Positions 9,257 to 18,092 of a stretch of DNA of 64,000 nt are shown here, piece after piece. The position numbers and the translations under genes are program-made. The first letter of the stretch is position 1. Each line of letters starts with the position of its first letter. The DNA is from CAVSCR01 sp963726575 (lineage in GTDB: Bacteria; Actinomycetota; Actinomycetes; JAHEKZ01), in assembly GCA_963726575.1 (NCBI GenBank), contig CAVSCR010000003.1, forward strand, positions 496,001 to 560,000, read 5' to 3'. Under the pieces are notes generated by a model, which saw only the letters and a program-made list of their open reading frames with translations, ran no database searches and had not been told where the DNA came from.

Positions 9257-9961
9257 GTGCGTCCGGTGATCGGAATCTCCGCCTACCTCGAGTCCGCCCG
9301 CTGGGGTGTCTGGGAGCAGCCGGCGGTGCTCGTGCCGGCTAGCTACGTGAGCAAGGTGACGACGGCCGGCGGCCTGCCCGTCGTGGTGCCACCTGCTAGT
9401 GCGACCGACCCGCAGGTGCTCGACCTGCTCGACGGGCTCGTACTCGTCGGCGGCGCCGACCTGGACCCGGCCTTGTACGGCGAGCCTGCCCACGACGCCA
9501 CGACGGGCCTGCGCCCCGACCGTGACGCGGGCGAGCTGGCCCTGCTCTCCGGGGCCTGGCAGCGCGACCTACCGACGTTGGGCATCTGCCGGGGCATGCA
9601 GCTGATGACGGTTGCGGCCGGCGGGCGCTTGGAGCAGCATCTGCCCGACGTCGTGGGGCACGAGGGACACCGCCCTGAGCCTGGGGTCTTCGGTGAGCAT
9701 CCGGTGCGGCTCGCGGCGGGGTCAACAGTGGCGCAAATCCTCGGGACCGAGGCCAACGTGCGCAGCTACCACCATCAAGGCGTCGCCGATCCGGGTCGAC
9801 TCACCGTCACCGGTTGGGCCGACGACACGACGATCGAAGTGGTCGAGGACCCGCTGCATCGCTTCAGCATCGGTGTGTTGTGGCACCCCGAGGCCGGCGA
9901 CGATCTCGCGCTCTTCGAGGCTCTGGTGACTGCGGCGGGAACGAACCGCGCGCGGGAATGA
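9257..9961 (+). CDS. Gamma-glutamyl-gamma-aminobutyrate hydrolase-family class I amidotransferase (PuuD-like)
   Basis: 234 aa, the usual size of the peptidase C26 family. The nucleophile elbow LGICRGMQ contains the catalytic Cys and the C-terminal GVLWHPEAGDD the His and Glu; the N-terminal VGGADLDPALYG is also typical. These enzymes release glutamate from gamma-glutamylated amines or their oxidised acids. A GlnA-like ligase, aldehyde dehydrogenase and SDR lie 1.2-5 kb away on the opposite strand. From memory, mycobacteria keep the same four activities together (Rv2857c-Rv2860c), so a role in the last step of a glutamylation pathway is likely. The GTG start has no Shine-Dalgarno and is probably leaderless. 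Confidence 0.85.
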   Translation: MRPVIGISAYLESARWGVWEQPAVLVPASYVSKVTTAGGLPVVVPPASATDPQVLDLLDGLVLVGGADLDPALYGEPAHDATTGLRPDRDAGELALLSGAWQRDLPTLGICRGMQLMTVAAGGRLEQHLPDVVGHEGHRPEPGVFGEHPVRLAAGSTVAQILGTEANVRSYHHQGVADPGRLTVTGWADDTTIEVVEDPLHRFSIGVLWHPEAGDDLALFEALVTAAGTNRARE

Positions 9962-10138
9962 TGTGCGCGTTGCATCACCTACGTCACCCGTTCGGCCTAT
10001 GTTCAAACCGTGCAATCCTCACAGAGCGTAATGTCGCGCAGAGCGTGAGATCACACACAGTGCGCGTGTCAACAACAAACCTGCACTCGTGACGCGTTTC
10101 ACCCGAATGCGCGCTTCGTTACGTGGCGTGATCCGCGT

Positions 10139-10144
10139 TATCGT
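10139..10144 (+). promoter_or_regulatory. -10 hexamer of secreted protein gene (leaderless)
   Basis: TATCGT ends 7 nt before the ATG at 10152. It supports that start, which gives a clean signal peptide, over the in-frame GTG at 10089. The region 9962-10138 is AT-richer than its surroundings and holds no other feature I can support. Confidence 0.5.
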
Positions 10145-10151
10145 TTCGGGC

Positions 10152-10988
10152 ATGTTCGCGTTCCGTCGGGGGCGACGCCCGCTCGCTGTGGCTGCATTCT
10201 GCGTTGTCGCAGCGTTGGGCGTCCAGTCCCCCGGCGCCGCCGTGACGCGCGCAACACCAACCGGAGCAGGCGCGGTGTACCGCTGGGGAGTTCCGGATTG
10301 GCACACCGAGTTCGAGACACCGTGCGGGTTCATCGGTGGTTGCGCACCGGGAACCGCAACGAAGTCACCGCCCCTAGCCCCTTACTGGGACATCAACCAT
10401 CCCCGTCTCGTCGAGGACAAGTGGGGTGAACTGGTGGTGAAGGGCGAGCCCGACGGCCGCCCGGTCGCCGTCAAGCTCACCGGCCACGCACATCGTTACG
10501 GTCGTTGGGAGGTCAGGGTCTTCGGCCACCAGATCCAGACAACGAGTCCGTATCGCCTCATCGTCGATCTGGTCCCAGCAAGGAAGGCGGCCTACCACTG
10601 CGGCGCCCAGAACATCACGATGGCCGACTACGTCATGGGAGCGGACACGACGAACATGTCGATTCGCACGTTGCCGGACCGAGAGTTCACGTACTCCGCG
10701 CACGTCAATGCTGGTCCTTGGGACTGGAACACCTACGCAGTCGAAATGACGAAGACGCACATCTCGTGGTTCGTGGACGACAAGGTCGTCATGACCGAGC
10801 GTCGCCCGGCAGCGCGGTCCGGAGCGCTGTACACGTTGCGACTGCGTCTGCTGGGTGATGGGGCGACCGATTCGACTCCGCCCAAGATGCAGTTGGACTG
10901 GACTCGCCACTTCGACCTGCACCGCAAGAACCAACACTCGATCGCGGCGCCGCAGTCGCAAGCCGGAACGTTCACCGGCGGTTGCTGA
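10152..10988 (+). CDS. Secreted concanavalin A-like lectin/glucanase-fold protein (GH16-like, catalytic motif not seen)
   Basis: 278 aa with an N-terminal signal peptide: basic n-region FAFRRGRRP, a hydrophobic core and cleavage near AAVTRA. The mature part has the feel of a GH16/laminarinase beta-sandwich: YWDINHPRLVEDKWGELVVKGE, GRWEVRVFGHQ, then NTYAVEMTKTHISWFVDDKVV near the C-terminus, where this family reads out the induced strand. The ExDxxE catalytic signature of GH16 is not visible where expected (LIVDLVPARKAAYHC), so it may bind carbohydrate without cutting it. Function unassigned. It is followed by a strong hairpin and has no obvious partner gene. Confidence 0.65.
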   Translation: MFAFRRGRRPLAVAAFCVVAALGVQSPGAAVTRATPTGAGAVYRWGVPDWHTEFETPCGFIGGCAPGTATKSPPLAPYWDINHPRLVEDKWGELVVKGEPDGRPVAVKLTGHAHRYGRWEVRVFGHQIQTTSPYRLIVDLVPARKAAYHCGAQNITMADYVMGADTTNMSIRTLPDREFTYSAHVNAGPWDWNTYAVEMTKTHISWFVDDKVVMTERRPAARSGALYTLRLRLLGDGATDSTPPKMQLDWTRHFDLHRKNQHSIAAPQSQAGTFTGGC

Positions 10989-11069
10989 CGTCCGACCGCG
11001 CCGAACGGGTCTCGCACGAAGCGTGCCGTCGCGGCATGAGCGACCAGCTTTGCAACTCCTGAGAGTGAA

Positions 11070-11103
11070 CCCCCTGCTCCGAGGGGGGTGACGGAGCAGG
11101 GGG
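11070..11103. terminator. Perfect 12-bp hairpin between convergent genes
   Basis: CCCCCTGCTCCG at 11070-11081 is exactly complementary to CGGAGCAGGGGG at 11092-11103, with a 10-nt loop. It sits between the plus-strand secreted protein and the minus-strand SDR gene, so it can end transcription from both sides. There is no U tract, as is common for actinobacterial hairpin terminators. Confidence 0.6.
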
Positions 11104-11159
11104 CCCTCCGAGCATGCCGCGCGCGACGTTGTGGGCGCTACTAAGACTCGCTAAGACAC

Positions 11160-11927
11160 TTATAAGGGTGTGACATAGGCGCCCGAAATGCCCCCATCGA
11201 CCAAGAAATTCGACGCGGTGATGAAAGAAGAGTCATCGCTGGCGAGGAACGCGACGGCGGCAGCGATTTCGGTCGGCTCAGCGAACCGTCCCATCGGTAC
11301 GTGCACGAGTCGGCGCGCGGCACGTTCGGGGTCCTTCGCGAACAGCTCCACCAACAGCGGTGTGTTGACCGGACCGGGAGACAGAGCGTTGACGCGAATG
11401 CCCTCGCGAGCGAACTGCACACCGAGCTCGCGCGACATCGCCAGGACACCGCCCTTGCTGGCGGTGTAGGAGATCTGTGACGTCGCCGCACCCATGGTGG
11501 CCACGAACGATGCGGTGTTGATGATCGACCCCTTGCCATGACGTTGCATGTAGGGGATGGCCGCCTGACAGCCAAGGAACACCGATGTGAGGTTCACCTC
11601 CTGCACGCGCCGCCAGGCGTCCAGGCCGGTCGTCAGGATCGAGTCGTCGTCCGGCGGTGAGATGCCTGCGTTGTGAAACGCGATGTCGATCCGTTCGTAG
11701 CGATCCCACGCAGCGGCGTACAGCGCCTCGTTGTCTGCCTGCCGGGTGACATCGGTGCGCACGAACATGCCGCCCAGTGCATCCGCGATGGCCCCGCCCT
11801 GCGCCTCATCGAGATCGGCGACGACGATCACCGCACCCTCGGCCGCCAGCCTCTGCGCAGCAGCCAACCCGATCCCGCTGGCAGCGCCGGTGACCACCGC
11901 GACCCGGTCCTGGAGACGTTCCACCAT
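11160..11927 (-). CDS. SDR-family NAD(P)-dependent oxidoreductase
   Basis: About 255 aa, classical short-chain dehydrogenase. TGAASGIG is the cofactor glycine motif, HNAG the structural NNAG variant, and the catalytic set is Ser (NTASF region), then YTASK (Tyr and Lys). The C-terminal DGGISGAYV is typical of the FabG-like branch. Asp in VVADLD after beta-2 favours NAD over NADP. It is the last gene of the minus-strand operon after the aldehyde dehydrogenase (30 bp gap). The ATG at 11927 is preferred for GAAGGGA 5 nt upstream; an in-frame ATG at 11939 is the alternative. Substrate unknown; an alcohol or amino-alcohol intermediate fits the context. Confidence 0.85.
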   Translation of the reverse strand: MVERLQDRVAVVTGAASGIGLAAAQRLAAEGAVIVVADLDEAQGGAIADALGGMFVRTDVTRQADNEALYAAAWDRYERIDIAFHNAGISPPDDDSILTTGLDAWRRVQEVNLTSVFLGCQAAIPYMQRHGKGSIINTASFVATMGAATSQISYTASKGGVLAMSRELGVQFAREGIRVNALSPGPVNTPLLVELFAKDPERAARRLVHVPMGRFAEPTEIAAAVAFLASDDSSFITASNFLVDGGISGAYVTPL

Positions 11928-11956
11928 CGTTCCCTTCATGCGTGATGCCTGACGGC

Positions 11957-13346
11957 TCAGTCCGTCGCCAGGAAGACGTTCTTCACCTCGGTGAACGAAT
12001 CCAGAGCATCCGGACCCAGCTCCCTGCCGAGTCCTGACTTCTTGAAACCACCGAACGGCGTGGAGTACCGCACCGAAGAATGACTGTTGATCGACAGGTT
12101 GCCGGTGTCCACCGCACGCGCCACGCGCCAGGCGCGTCCGGCGTCACTGGTCCAGATCGACCCCGACAGGCCGTAGTCGGAGTCGTTGGTCATGCGGATG
12201 GCGTCGGCTTCGTCGTCGAACGGCGCGACGACGACCACAGGACCGAAGATCTCCTCGCGGTAGGTGCGGTCGTCGTCCTTGACCGGCGCCAGCACGGTGG
12301 GTGGGAACCAGAAACCCGGACCTTCTGGGCAGCTCCCGCGAAACGCAACCGGTGCGTCGTCGCGGCACGTACGACGCGACCGCCTCCCACTGCCCGCGCG
12401 AGATCAGTGGTCCCATCTGCGCGGACTCCAGCGCCGGGTCCTCGACCCGAACTCCCTTGACGGCGGGCTCGAGCAGCTCCATGAAGCGGTCGTACACGCT
12501 GCGCTGCACCAGGATGCGGCTTCTGGCGCAGCAGTCCTGGCCGGCGTTGTCGAAGACGCCGTAGGGAGCCGTGGCTGCGGCGCGCTCGAGGTCGGCGTCG
12601 GCGAACACGACGTTGGCACTCTTGCCGCCGAGCTCGAGCGTCACGCGCTTGACCTGCTGCGCCGCGCCGGCCATCACGCGCTGGCCGACCTGCGTCGAAC
12701 CGGTGAACACCACCTTGCGGACCAGCGGGTGGGTGACGAATCGCTCGCCCACGATCGACCCCTTGCCGGGGAGCACCGTGAAGACGCCCTCGGGCAGACC
12801 CGCGTCCAGGGCCAGCTCGGCCAGCCGCATCGCGGTCAACGGCGTCAGCTCGGCCGGCTTCAGCACCACCGTGTTGCCCGCGGCGAGCGCCGGCGCGAAC
12901 CCCCAGCCGGCGATCGGCATCGGGAAGTTCCACGGCACGATCACGCCCACGACGCCGAGCGGCTCCTTGAACGTGACGTCGACCCCTCCCGCGACCGGGA
13001 TCTGCCGGCCGAACAACCGTTCCGGCGCGCCGGCGTAGTAGGCGAGGACATCGCGCACGTTGCCGGCTTCCCCACGGGCGTTGGTGAGTGTGTGGCCGGC
13101 GTTCATCACCTCGAGACGGGCCAGCTCCTCGATGTGCGCATCCACCTGGGCGGCGAACTCGCGCAGCAGGCGCGCGCGGTCCGCCGGCGCAACCGCTCGC
13201 CAGGCGGGGAACGCCGCATGGGCGCGTTCGATCGCGGTGTCGGTGATCCGCTCATCGGCCAGAGCGAGGGTCAGTACCAGCTCTTCGTTGGCCGGGTTGA
13301 TCACGTCGTGGGTCATCACCGACGGGATCGGGTTCGTGGTCGTCAT
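11957..13346 (-). pseudogene. Aldehyde dehydrogenase interrupted by a one-base frameshift
   Basis: NAD-dependent aldehyde dehydrogenase split over two frames. Codons from the ATG at 13346 carry VVGVIVPWNFPMP, FTGSTQVG, the general-base region TLELGGKSAN and the nucleophile region GQDCC. After VASYVP (about 12366) the frame turns to arginine-rich nonsense. The next frame gives DDAPVAFRGSCPEGPGF, then EEIFGPVVVVAPF and FGGFKKSGLGREL, ending at 11957. Dropping one base near 12360-12364 restores a full enzyme of about 460 aa. Either this is a sequencing error or a recent loss of function; no other damage is visible. It lies between the GS-like gene (14 bp) and the SDR, where it should oxidise the aldehyde made from the glutamylated amine. 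Confidence 0.85.
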
Positions 13347-13359
13347 CGTCGAGCCTCCG

Positions 13360-14730
13360 TCACGACCGCTCGAAATTGCGGCCCAGCTCCCAGTCGGTGA
13401 CGACCCGGTAGAACGAGTCGACCTCGACCCTGGCCATGTTCGCGTAGTGGTCGACCACCTCGTCGCCGAAGGTCTGCCGGGCGAACGTGGAGTTGTCCCA
13501 CAGCGCCAACGACTCGGTCATCGTGTGGGGAACCCGCGGGGCGTCGGAGATGTAGGCGTTGCCGGCGAGCTCCGGCTCGAGGACCATTTCCTGCTCGATA
13601 CCGTCCAGCCCCGCCGCCACCATCGCAGCGACGGCGAGGTAGGGGTTGATGTCACCGCCAGGCACGCGGTTCTCGTAGCGCAGGGAATGGCCATGACCGA
13701 CCAGGCGAACGGCGCAGGTCCGGTTGTCGCGACCCCACGCCACGCTGGTGGGGGCGAACGACCCCGGGACGAAGCGCTTGTAGGAGTTGATGTTGGGCGC
13801 GAACATCAACGACGTCTCGCGCAGGTGGGCCAGCTGGCCCGCCACGAACTGCTCGCCCAACGTCGACAGGTCACTGCGGTTGTCCTCGGCCGCCATGACC
13901 GGGGCACCTGTCTCCTTGTCGCGCACCGACAGGTGGATGTGACAGGAGTTGCCTTCGCGTTCGTTGAACTTGGCCATGAAGGTCAGCGCGTACCCGTCCT
14001 GGGCTGCGATCTCCTTGGCGCCGGTCTTGTAGATGACGTGGTTGTCGCAGGTGGTCAACGCCTCGTCGTACTTGAACGCGATCTCGTGCTGGCCGAAGTT
14101 GCACTCCCCCTTGGCCGACTCCACGTAGAGACCGGCCGCGTCCATGGCCGTTCGGATCCGACGCAGAAGCGGCTCGACGCGCGACGTGCCGATGATCGAG
14201 TAGTCCACGTTGTACTGGTTGGCGGGCTGCAGGTCGTGGTAGCCGAGGTCGTAGGCCGCCTCATACGTGTCGTTGAACAAGATGAACTCGAGCTCGGTAC
14301 CGGCGAGAGCAACCAGCCCCAGCGCGTCGAGCCGGGCGAGCTGGCGACGCAGGATCTGGCGCGGTGAGGCGACGACATCGGACCCGTCATTCCACGCAAC
14401 GTCCGCCAGCAGCAACGCGGTCCCCGGGTGCCAGGGAACCCATCGCAAGGTGGCGAAGTCGGGAATCATCGCGAAGTCGCCGTACCCGCGTTCCCACGAG
14501 GACATGGCGTACCCGCCCACCGTGTTCATGTCCATGTCGACGGCGAGCAGGTAGTTGCAGCCTTCGGTGCCGTGCTCGGCGACCTCGTCGAGGAAGTAGC
14601 GGGCGGCGAGCCGCTTGCCCTGCAGTCGTCCCTGCATGTCGGTGATGGCGAGAACGACCGTGTCGATGGCGCCGAGGTCGACCTGGGTCTTGAGCTCCTC
14701 CAGCGTCATCATTCCCGGACGTTGGCTCAT
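13360..14730 (-). CDS. Glutamine-synthetase-family gamma-glutamyl-amine ligase (GlnA4-like)
   Basis: 456 aa. GS catalytic landmarks are present: ELEFILF, ESAKGECNFGQHEIAF, the ATP-site GNSCHIHLS in place of NGSGMHxHxS, and the arginine-rich RLVGHGHSLRYENRVPGGDINPYLA. The latter differs from ammonia-using GlnA and fits the GlnA3/GlnA4/PuuA group that glutamylates polyamines or ethanolamine. I see no GlnA-type adenylylation tyrosine segment. The ATG at 14730 has GAGGAGG 5-8 nt upstream. Neighbouring aldehyde dehydrogenase, SDR and GntR regulator, plus a PuuD-like hydrolase nearby, match the ethanolamine/polyamine utilisation clusters described in Streptomyces and mycobacteria. Amine specificity cannot be read from sequence. 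Confidence 0.85.
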   Translation of the reverse strand: MSQRPGMMTLEELKTQVDLGAIDTVVLAITDMQGRLQGKRLAARYFLDEVAEHGTEGCNYLLAVDMDMNTVGGYAMSSWERGYGDFAMIPDFATLRWVPWHPGTALLLADVAWNDGSDVVASPRQILRRQLARLDALGLVALAGTELEFILFNDTYEAAYDLGYHDLQPANQYNVDYSIIGTSRVEPLLRRIRTAMDAAGLYVESAKGECNFGQHEIAFKYDEALTTCDNHVIYKTGAKEIAAQDGYALTFMAKFNEREGNSCHIHLSVRDKETGAPVMAAEDNRSDLSTLGEQFVAGQLAHLRETSLMFAPNINSYKRFVPGSFAPTSVAWGRDNRTCAVRLVGHGHSLRYENRVPGGDINPYLAVAAMVAAGLDGIEQEMVLEPELAGNAYISDAPRVPHTMTESLALWDNSTFARQTFGDEVVDHYANMARVEVDSFYRVVTDWELGRNFERS

Positions 14731-14811
14731 CACTGCCTCCTCGCTCGACCTTCGGGCCGAATGGTATGCGATCGGACAATTATGGCGGACGACCCGCGGA
14801 GCCGCTGGCGT

Positions 14812-15540
14812 TCAGCCGAGCAGGCCCCGCAGGAGCGCGGCTGTGCCTGCGCAGTGCTCGAGCATCGCCGCCCGGGCGGCGTCGGTCTCGCCGGCCAGCA
14901 CAGCCGCCACGATCTCCTCGTGCTGCGCGTCGGAGTGCGCGATGTTGCGCGGCAGCACCGGGATGGCGGCCAGCAGCTGTCCCAGCCGCACCTGCACGTC
15001 CGCCACTGCCGTGGTGAGCGCGTCGGACCCGCAGGCCTGCGCCACCGCGAGATGCAGTCGGGTGTCGGCCAGTCGCCGTCGGGCATCGTCGGGAGCTTGG
15101 GCTACCGCGTCGACCAGTCCGCGCAACGTGACCGCGACCCCCGTGACGGTCGCTGCGTCCTCGGCAACGGCCATCCGCGCCGCCGCCAGCTCGGCGGCGC
15201 CCGGCTCGACCACCGACCGGAAGGCGAGCACGTCTTCGATGTCGGGGAGGTCAGCCGATCGACCGGGCAGCGCCGCAGACCCGTCGTAGACCACGAAAGT
15301 CCCGCCCACCCGGCCCCGTCGGGTCTCCACGAGACCTGCGTCGCGCAGTGCTGCCAACGCCTCGCGCAGCGTGGTCCGGCTCACCTGCATCAGGTCGGCG
15401 AGGTCACGCTCGGAGGGCAGCCGCTCGCCGTTGCCCAGCGCCCCGACCCGGATCGCCTCGGCCAGCCGCTCCACCGCCTGTTCGAACGCATTGCCGCCTC
15501 GGTCGGGCCGCAGCAGCGCACGGGTCAGGTCGCCGGTCAC
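14812..15540 (-). CDS. GntR/FadR-family transcriptional regulator
   Basis: 242 aa. The N-terminal winged helix (about residues 17-85) has the GntR signature RLPSERDLADLMQVSRTTLREALAAL, including the recognition helix. The rest is an all-helical FCD ligand-binding domain in which Asp/His residues (ADTRLHLAVAQACG, IVAAVLAGETDAARAAMLEH) would bind metal and a carboxylate effector. The GTG at 15540 starts 30 bp after the dehydrogenase stop, so it is co-transcribed with the genes it probably represses. The most likely inducer is an intermediate of the amine pathway. Confidence 0.85.
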   Translation of the reverse strand: MTGDLTRALLRPDRGGNAFEQAVERLAEAIRVGALGNGERLPSERDLADLMQVSRTTLREALAALRDAGLVETRRGRVGGTFVVYDGSAALPGRSADLPDIEDVLAFRSVVEPGAAELAAARMAVAEDAATVTGVAVTLRGLVDAVAQAPDDARRRLADTRLHLAVAQACGSDALTTAVADVQVRLGQLLAAIPVLPRNIAHSDAQHEEIVAAVLAGETDAARAAMLEHCAGTAALLRGLLG

Positions 15541-15569
15541 CGGTCGATCATGCCCGTCGGGTCGCCCGC

Positions 15570-18041
15570 TCAGGACCGGATTCGCTCGTTCTTCGGGTCG
15601 AACAAGGGCTCGGCCCGGATCTGCCCGGCCACCCAGCGACCGAACACGAGCACCTCGACGCCGGTTTCGGGGGCGGATCGGGTCCGGGGGACGTAGCCGA
15701 AGACGATCGACTGGCCGACGCTGTACCCGGCGGCCCCGGTGGTGACCCGCCCGACGGTCTGCCCGCCGATCCGGATCGGCTCGTTGCCGAGGGCTACCTC
15801 GCGCGGGTCGTCCAAGGTGATGCAGACGAGTCGACGGGCGGTCTCGTCCGCGGCGGAGTCGCCGCGCTGCCGTCTGAGCGCGTCGGCCCCGAGGAAGTCC
15901 TTGTCCGCGCGGACACAGAATCCGAGCCCCGCCTCGTCCGGACTGTCGTCGGGAGTCACGTCGGAGCCCCAGTACCGATAACCCTTCTCGGCGCGCAACG
16001 AGTCGATCGCGTGGTAGCCGGCGGCGACGAGCCCCTGCTCTCGACCGGCGTCCCACAGCGCCCGCCACAGTCCGAGTCCGTACTCCACCGGCGCGTGGAT
16101 CTCCCAGCCGAGCTCACCGACGAACGTGACGCGCAGCAGTCGTGCCGGGGCGTCGGCGACCGTCGTGTCACGCGAGGTCATGAAGGGGAACGAGTCTGAG
16201 TCCAAGGATTGCGGCGTCAACGGACCAAGAACCTTGCGGGCGTTCGGCCCCCACAGCCCGAACACGACGGTCGCGTCCGTCACGTCCCGGACGAGCACCG
16301 ACCCGTCGGTGGGTGCGTGGGCGCGAATCCAGGCGAGGTCGTGGGTGCCGAACGCCGTGCCCGTGACCACCAGGAAGGTCTCGTGGGCGGTCTGGGTCAC
16401 CGTGACGTCGGCCTCGACACCGCCACGGGCGTTGAGCATCTGCGTGTACGTGATCCGGTCGACGCCACGAGCGACCCGGTTGTCACACAGCCACTCCATC
16501 AAGGTCGAGGCACCAGGTCCGCTGACCTCGATCTTGGCGAAGGAGGACTCGTCGAACAGGCCGGCGGCTTCGCGCGTCCCACGGTGTTCGGCGGCGACGG
16601 CCGCAGACCAGTGCTGTCCGGCCCAGCCGCGCGGGCGCAACGCCTCGTCCTGGGACAACGCATTCGACGTGTAGTAGTTGACGCGCTCCCACCCGCTCTT
16701 CTCACCGAAGGCAGCACCGTGCTCCACGTGCCAGGGATAGGCCGGCCCTGTCCGCAGGGGACGTCCGGCCAGTCGCTCGTGACCTGGGTACTTGATGTCG
16801 TAGTACGTCTCGTAGTTCTCCACGACGCGCTTGCGGGTATACGACGGCGATCGGTACTGACGCCCGAAGCGCCGTACGTCCATCTCCCACAGGTCCATCC
16901 CGGGGTCGTCGTCGAGCACCCAGTTCGCCATCACCATGCCGACCGCACCGGCACCAGCGATCCCGTGGGCACAAAAGCCCGCGGCGACGTAGAAGCCGGG
17001 GACGTCCGTGGCGCCGAGGCAGAACTCGTTGTCGGGGGTGAACCCCTCGGGGCCGTTGATGATCTTGCGAATCTCCACGTCGGCCAGTGCGGGAGTGCGA
17101 CGGACCGAGTTCTGGTAGATCTCCTCCAACCGGGACCAGTCCTCGGGCAGCAACCGGCCGTTGAAGTCGTGCGGCACGGCGTCCAGTCCGTCCGGCGCCA
17201 ACGCGAAGGGCGCACAGTGCCGTTCGTACCCGCCCATCACCAGCCCTGCTCCGTCCTCGCGGTAGTAGATGAGCAGGTCCGGGTCGCGCAGTGTCGGCAG
17301 CCGTCGCCCGTCAGAGACGTCGCGGAACGCCTTGGTGACGACGTACTGGTGCGACATGGGCAGGATCGGGACACGCACCCCCACCATGCGCGCGATCTGC
17401 GCTCCGTACATCCCACCCGCGTCCACCACCGACTCCGCAAAGACGTCACCCTGATCGGTCGTGACGCGGAACCTGGCCTCTGACGGCCCGGTCAGTACCT
17501 CGATGCCCTCGACCCGCACCCGCTCGGCCACCCGCACGCCGCCGGCGCGGGCGCCCTTGGCCAGCGCGTAGGCGAGCTGGCTGGGGTCCAGGTAGCCATC
17601 GGTCGGCAAGAAGGTGGCGCCGAGCACGCCGTCGGTCGTCATCAGGGGGAACAGCTCCTGGGCTTCGTCCGCCGTCATCCGGTGCAGCGGCAGACCGAAC
17701 GTCTCGGCCCATCCCACCTGCCGTTCCAGCTCCTCCAGCCTGGGCATCGACGATGCGAGTCGCAGGCCGCCGCACTCCACCCAGCCGGGATCGGTCTCCG
17801 GGTCCTCCGCGAGCTGCCGGTAGAGCTGCGCGCTGTACATCATCATCCGGGTGAGCGTCACCGAACCGCGCAGCTGACCGACGAGGCCAGCGGAATGGAA
17901 CGTGGACCCGCTCGTGAGCTCAGCGCGCTCGACCAGCAACACGTCGCTCTCGCCGCGCTGGGCCAGGTGGTAGGCGATGCTCGTACCACCGACGCCACCG
18001 CCGATGATGACGATGCGCGCCCGCTGCGGCAGTTCGGTCAC
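15570..18041 (-). CDS. FAD-dependent dimethylglycine/sarcosine-dehydrogenase-like enzyme with GcvT domain
   Basis: 823 aa in two halves. The N-terminal D-amino-acid-oxidase-type FAD domain starts with IVIIGGGVGGTSIAYHLAQ and has GSTFHSAGLVGQLR, where the His matches the covalent flavin site of dimethylglycine dehydrogenase. A middle FAO-type segment leads into a C-terminal GcvT-like tetrahydrofolate-binding domain from about residue 430 (GAAFGEKSGWERVNYY, then RVTFVGELGWEIHAP). Enzymes of this build remove N-methyl groups and pass the carbon to tetrahydrofolate. The GTG at 18041 has GGAGGAACC immediately upstream. It lies in the operon between the phosphotransferase and the GntR gene; the methylated amine is unknown. 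Confidence 0.88.
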   Translation of the reverse strand: MTELPQRARIVIIGGGVGGTSIAYHLAQRGESDVLLVERAELTSGSTFHSAGLVGQLRGSVTLTRMMMYSAQLYRQLAEDPETDPGWVECGGLRLASSMPRLEELERQVGWAETFGLPLHRMTADEAQELFPLMTTDGVLGATFLPTDGYLDPSQLAYALAKGARAGGVRVAERVRVEGIEVLTGPSEARFRVTTDQGDVFAESVVDAGGMYGAQIARMVGVRVPILPMSHQYVVTKAFRDVSDGRRLPTLRDPDLLIYYREDGAGLVMGGYERHCAPFALAPDGLDAVPHDFNGRLLPEDWSRLEEIYQNSVRRTPALADVEIRKIINGPEGFTPDNEFCLGATDVPGFYVAAGFCAHGIAGAGAVGMVMANWVLDDDPGMDLWEMDVRRFGRQYRSPSYTRKRVVENYETYYDIKYPGHERLAGRPLRTGPAYPWHVEHGAAFGEKSGWERVNYYTSNALSQDEALRPRGWAGQHWSAAVAAEHRGTREAAGLFDESSFAKIEVSGPGASTLMEWLCDNRVARGVDRITYTQMLNARGGVEADVTVTQTAHETFLVVTGTAFGTHDLAWIRAHAPTDGSVLVRDVTDATVVFGLWGPNARKVLGPLTPQSLDSDSFPFMTSRDTTVADAPARLLRVTFVGELGWEIHAPVEYGLGLWRALWDAGREQGLVAAGYHAIDSLRAEKGYRYWGSDVTPDDSPDEAGLGFCVRADKDFLGADALRRQRGDSAADETARRLVCITLDDPREVALGNEPIRIGGQTVGRVTTGAAGYSVGQSIVFGYVPRTRSAPETGVEVLVFGRWVAGQIRAEPLFDPKNERIRS

Positions 18042-18092
18042 GGTTCCTCCGGTGATCAGCGGCGACGCCACCCGCGTCGCTTGAGTCGCAGC

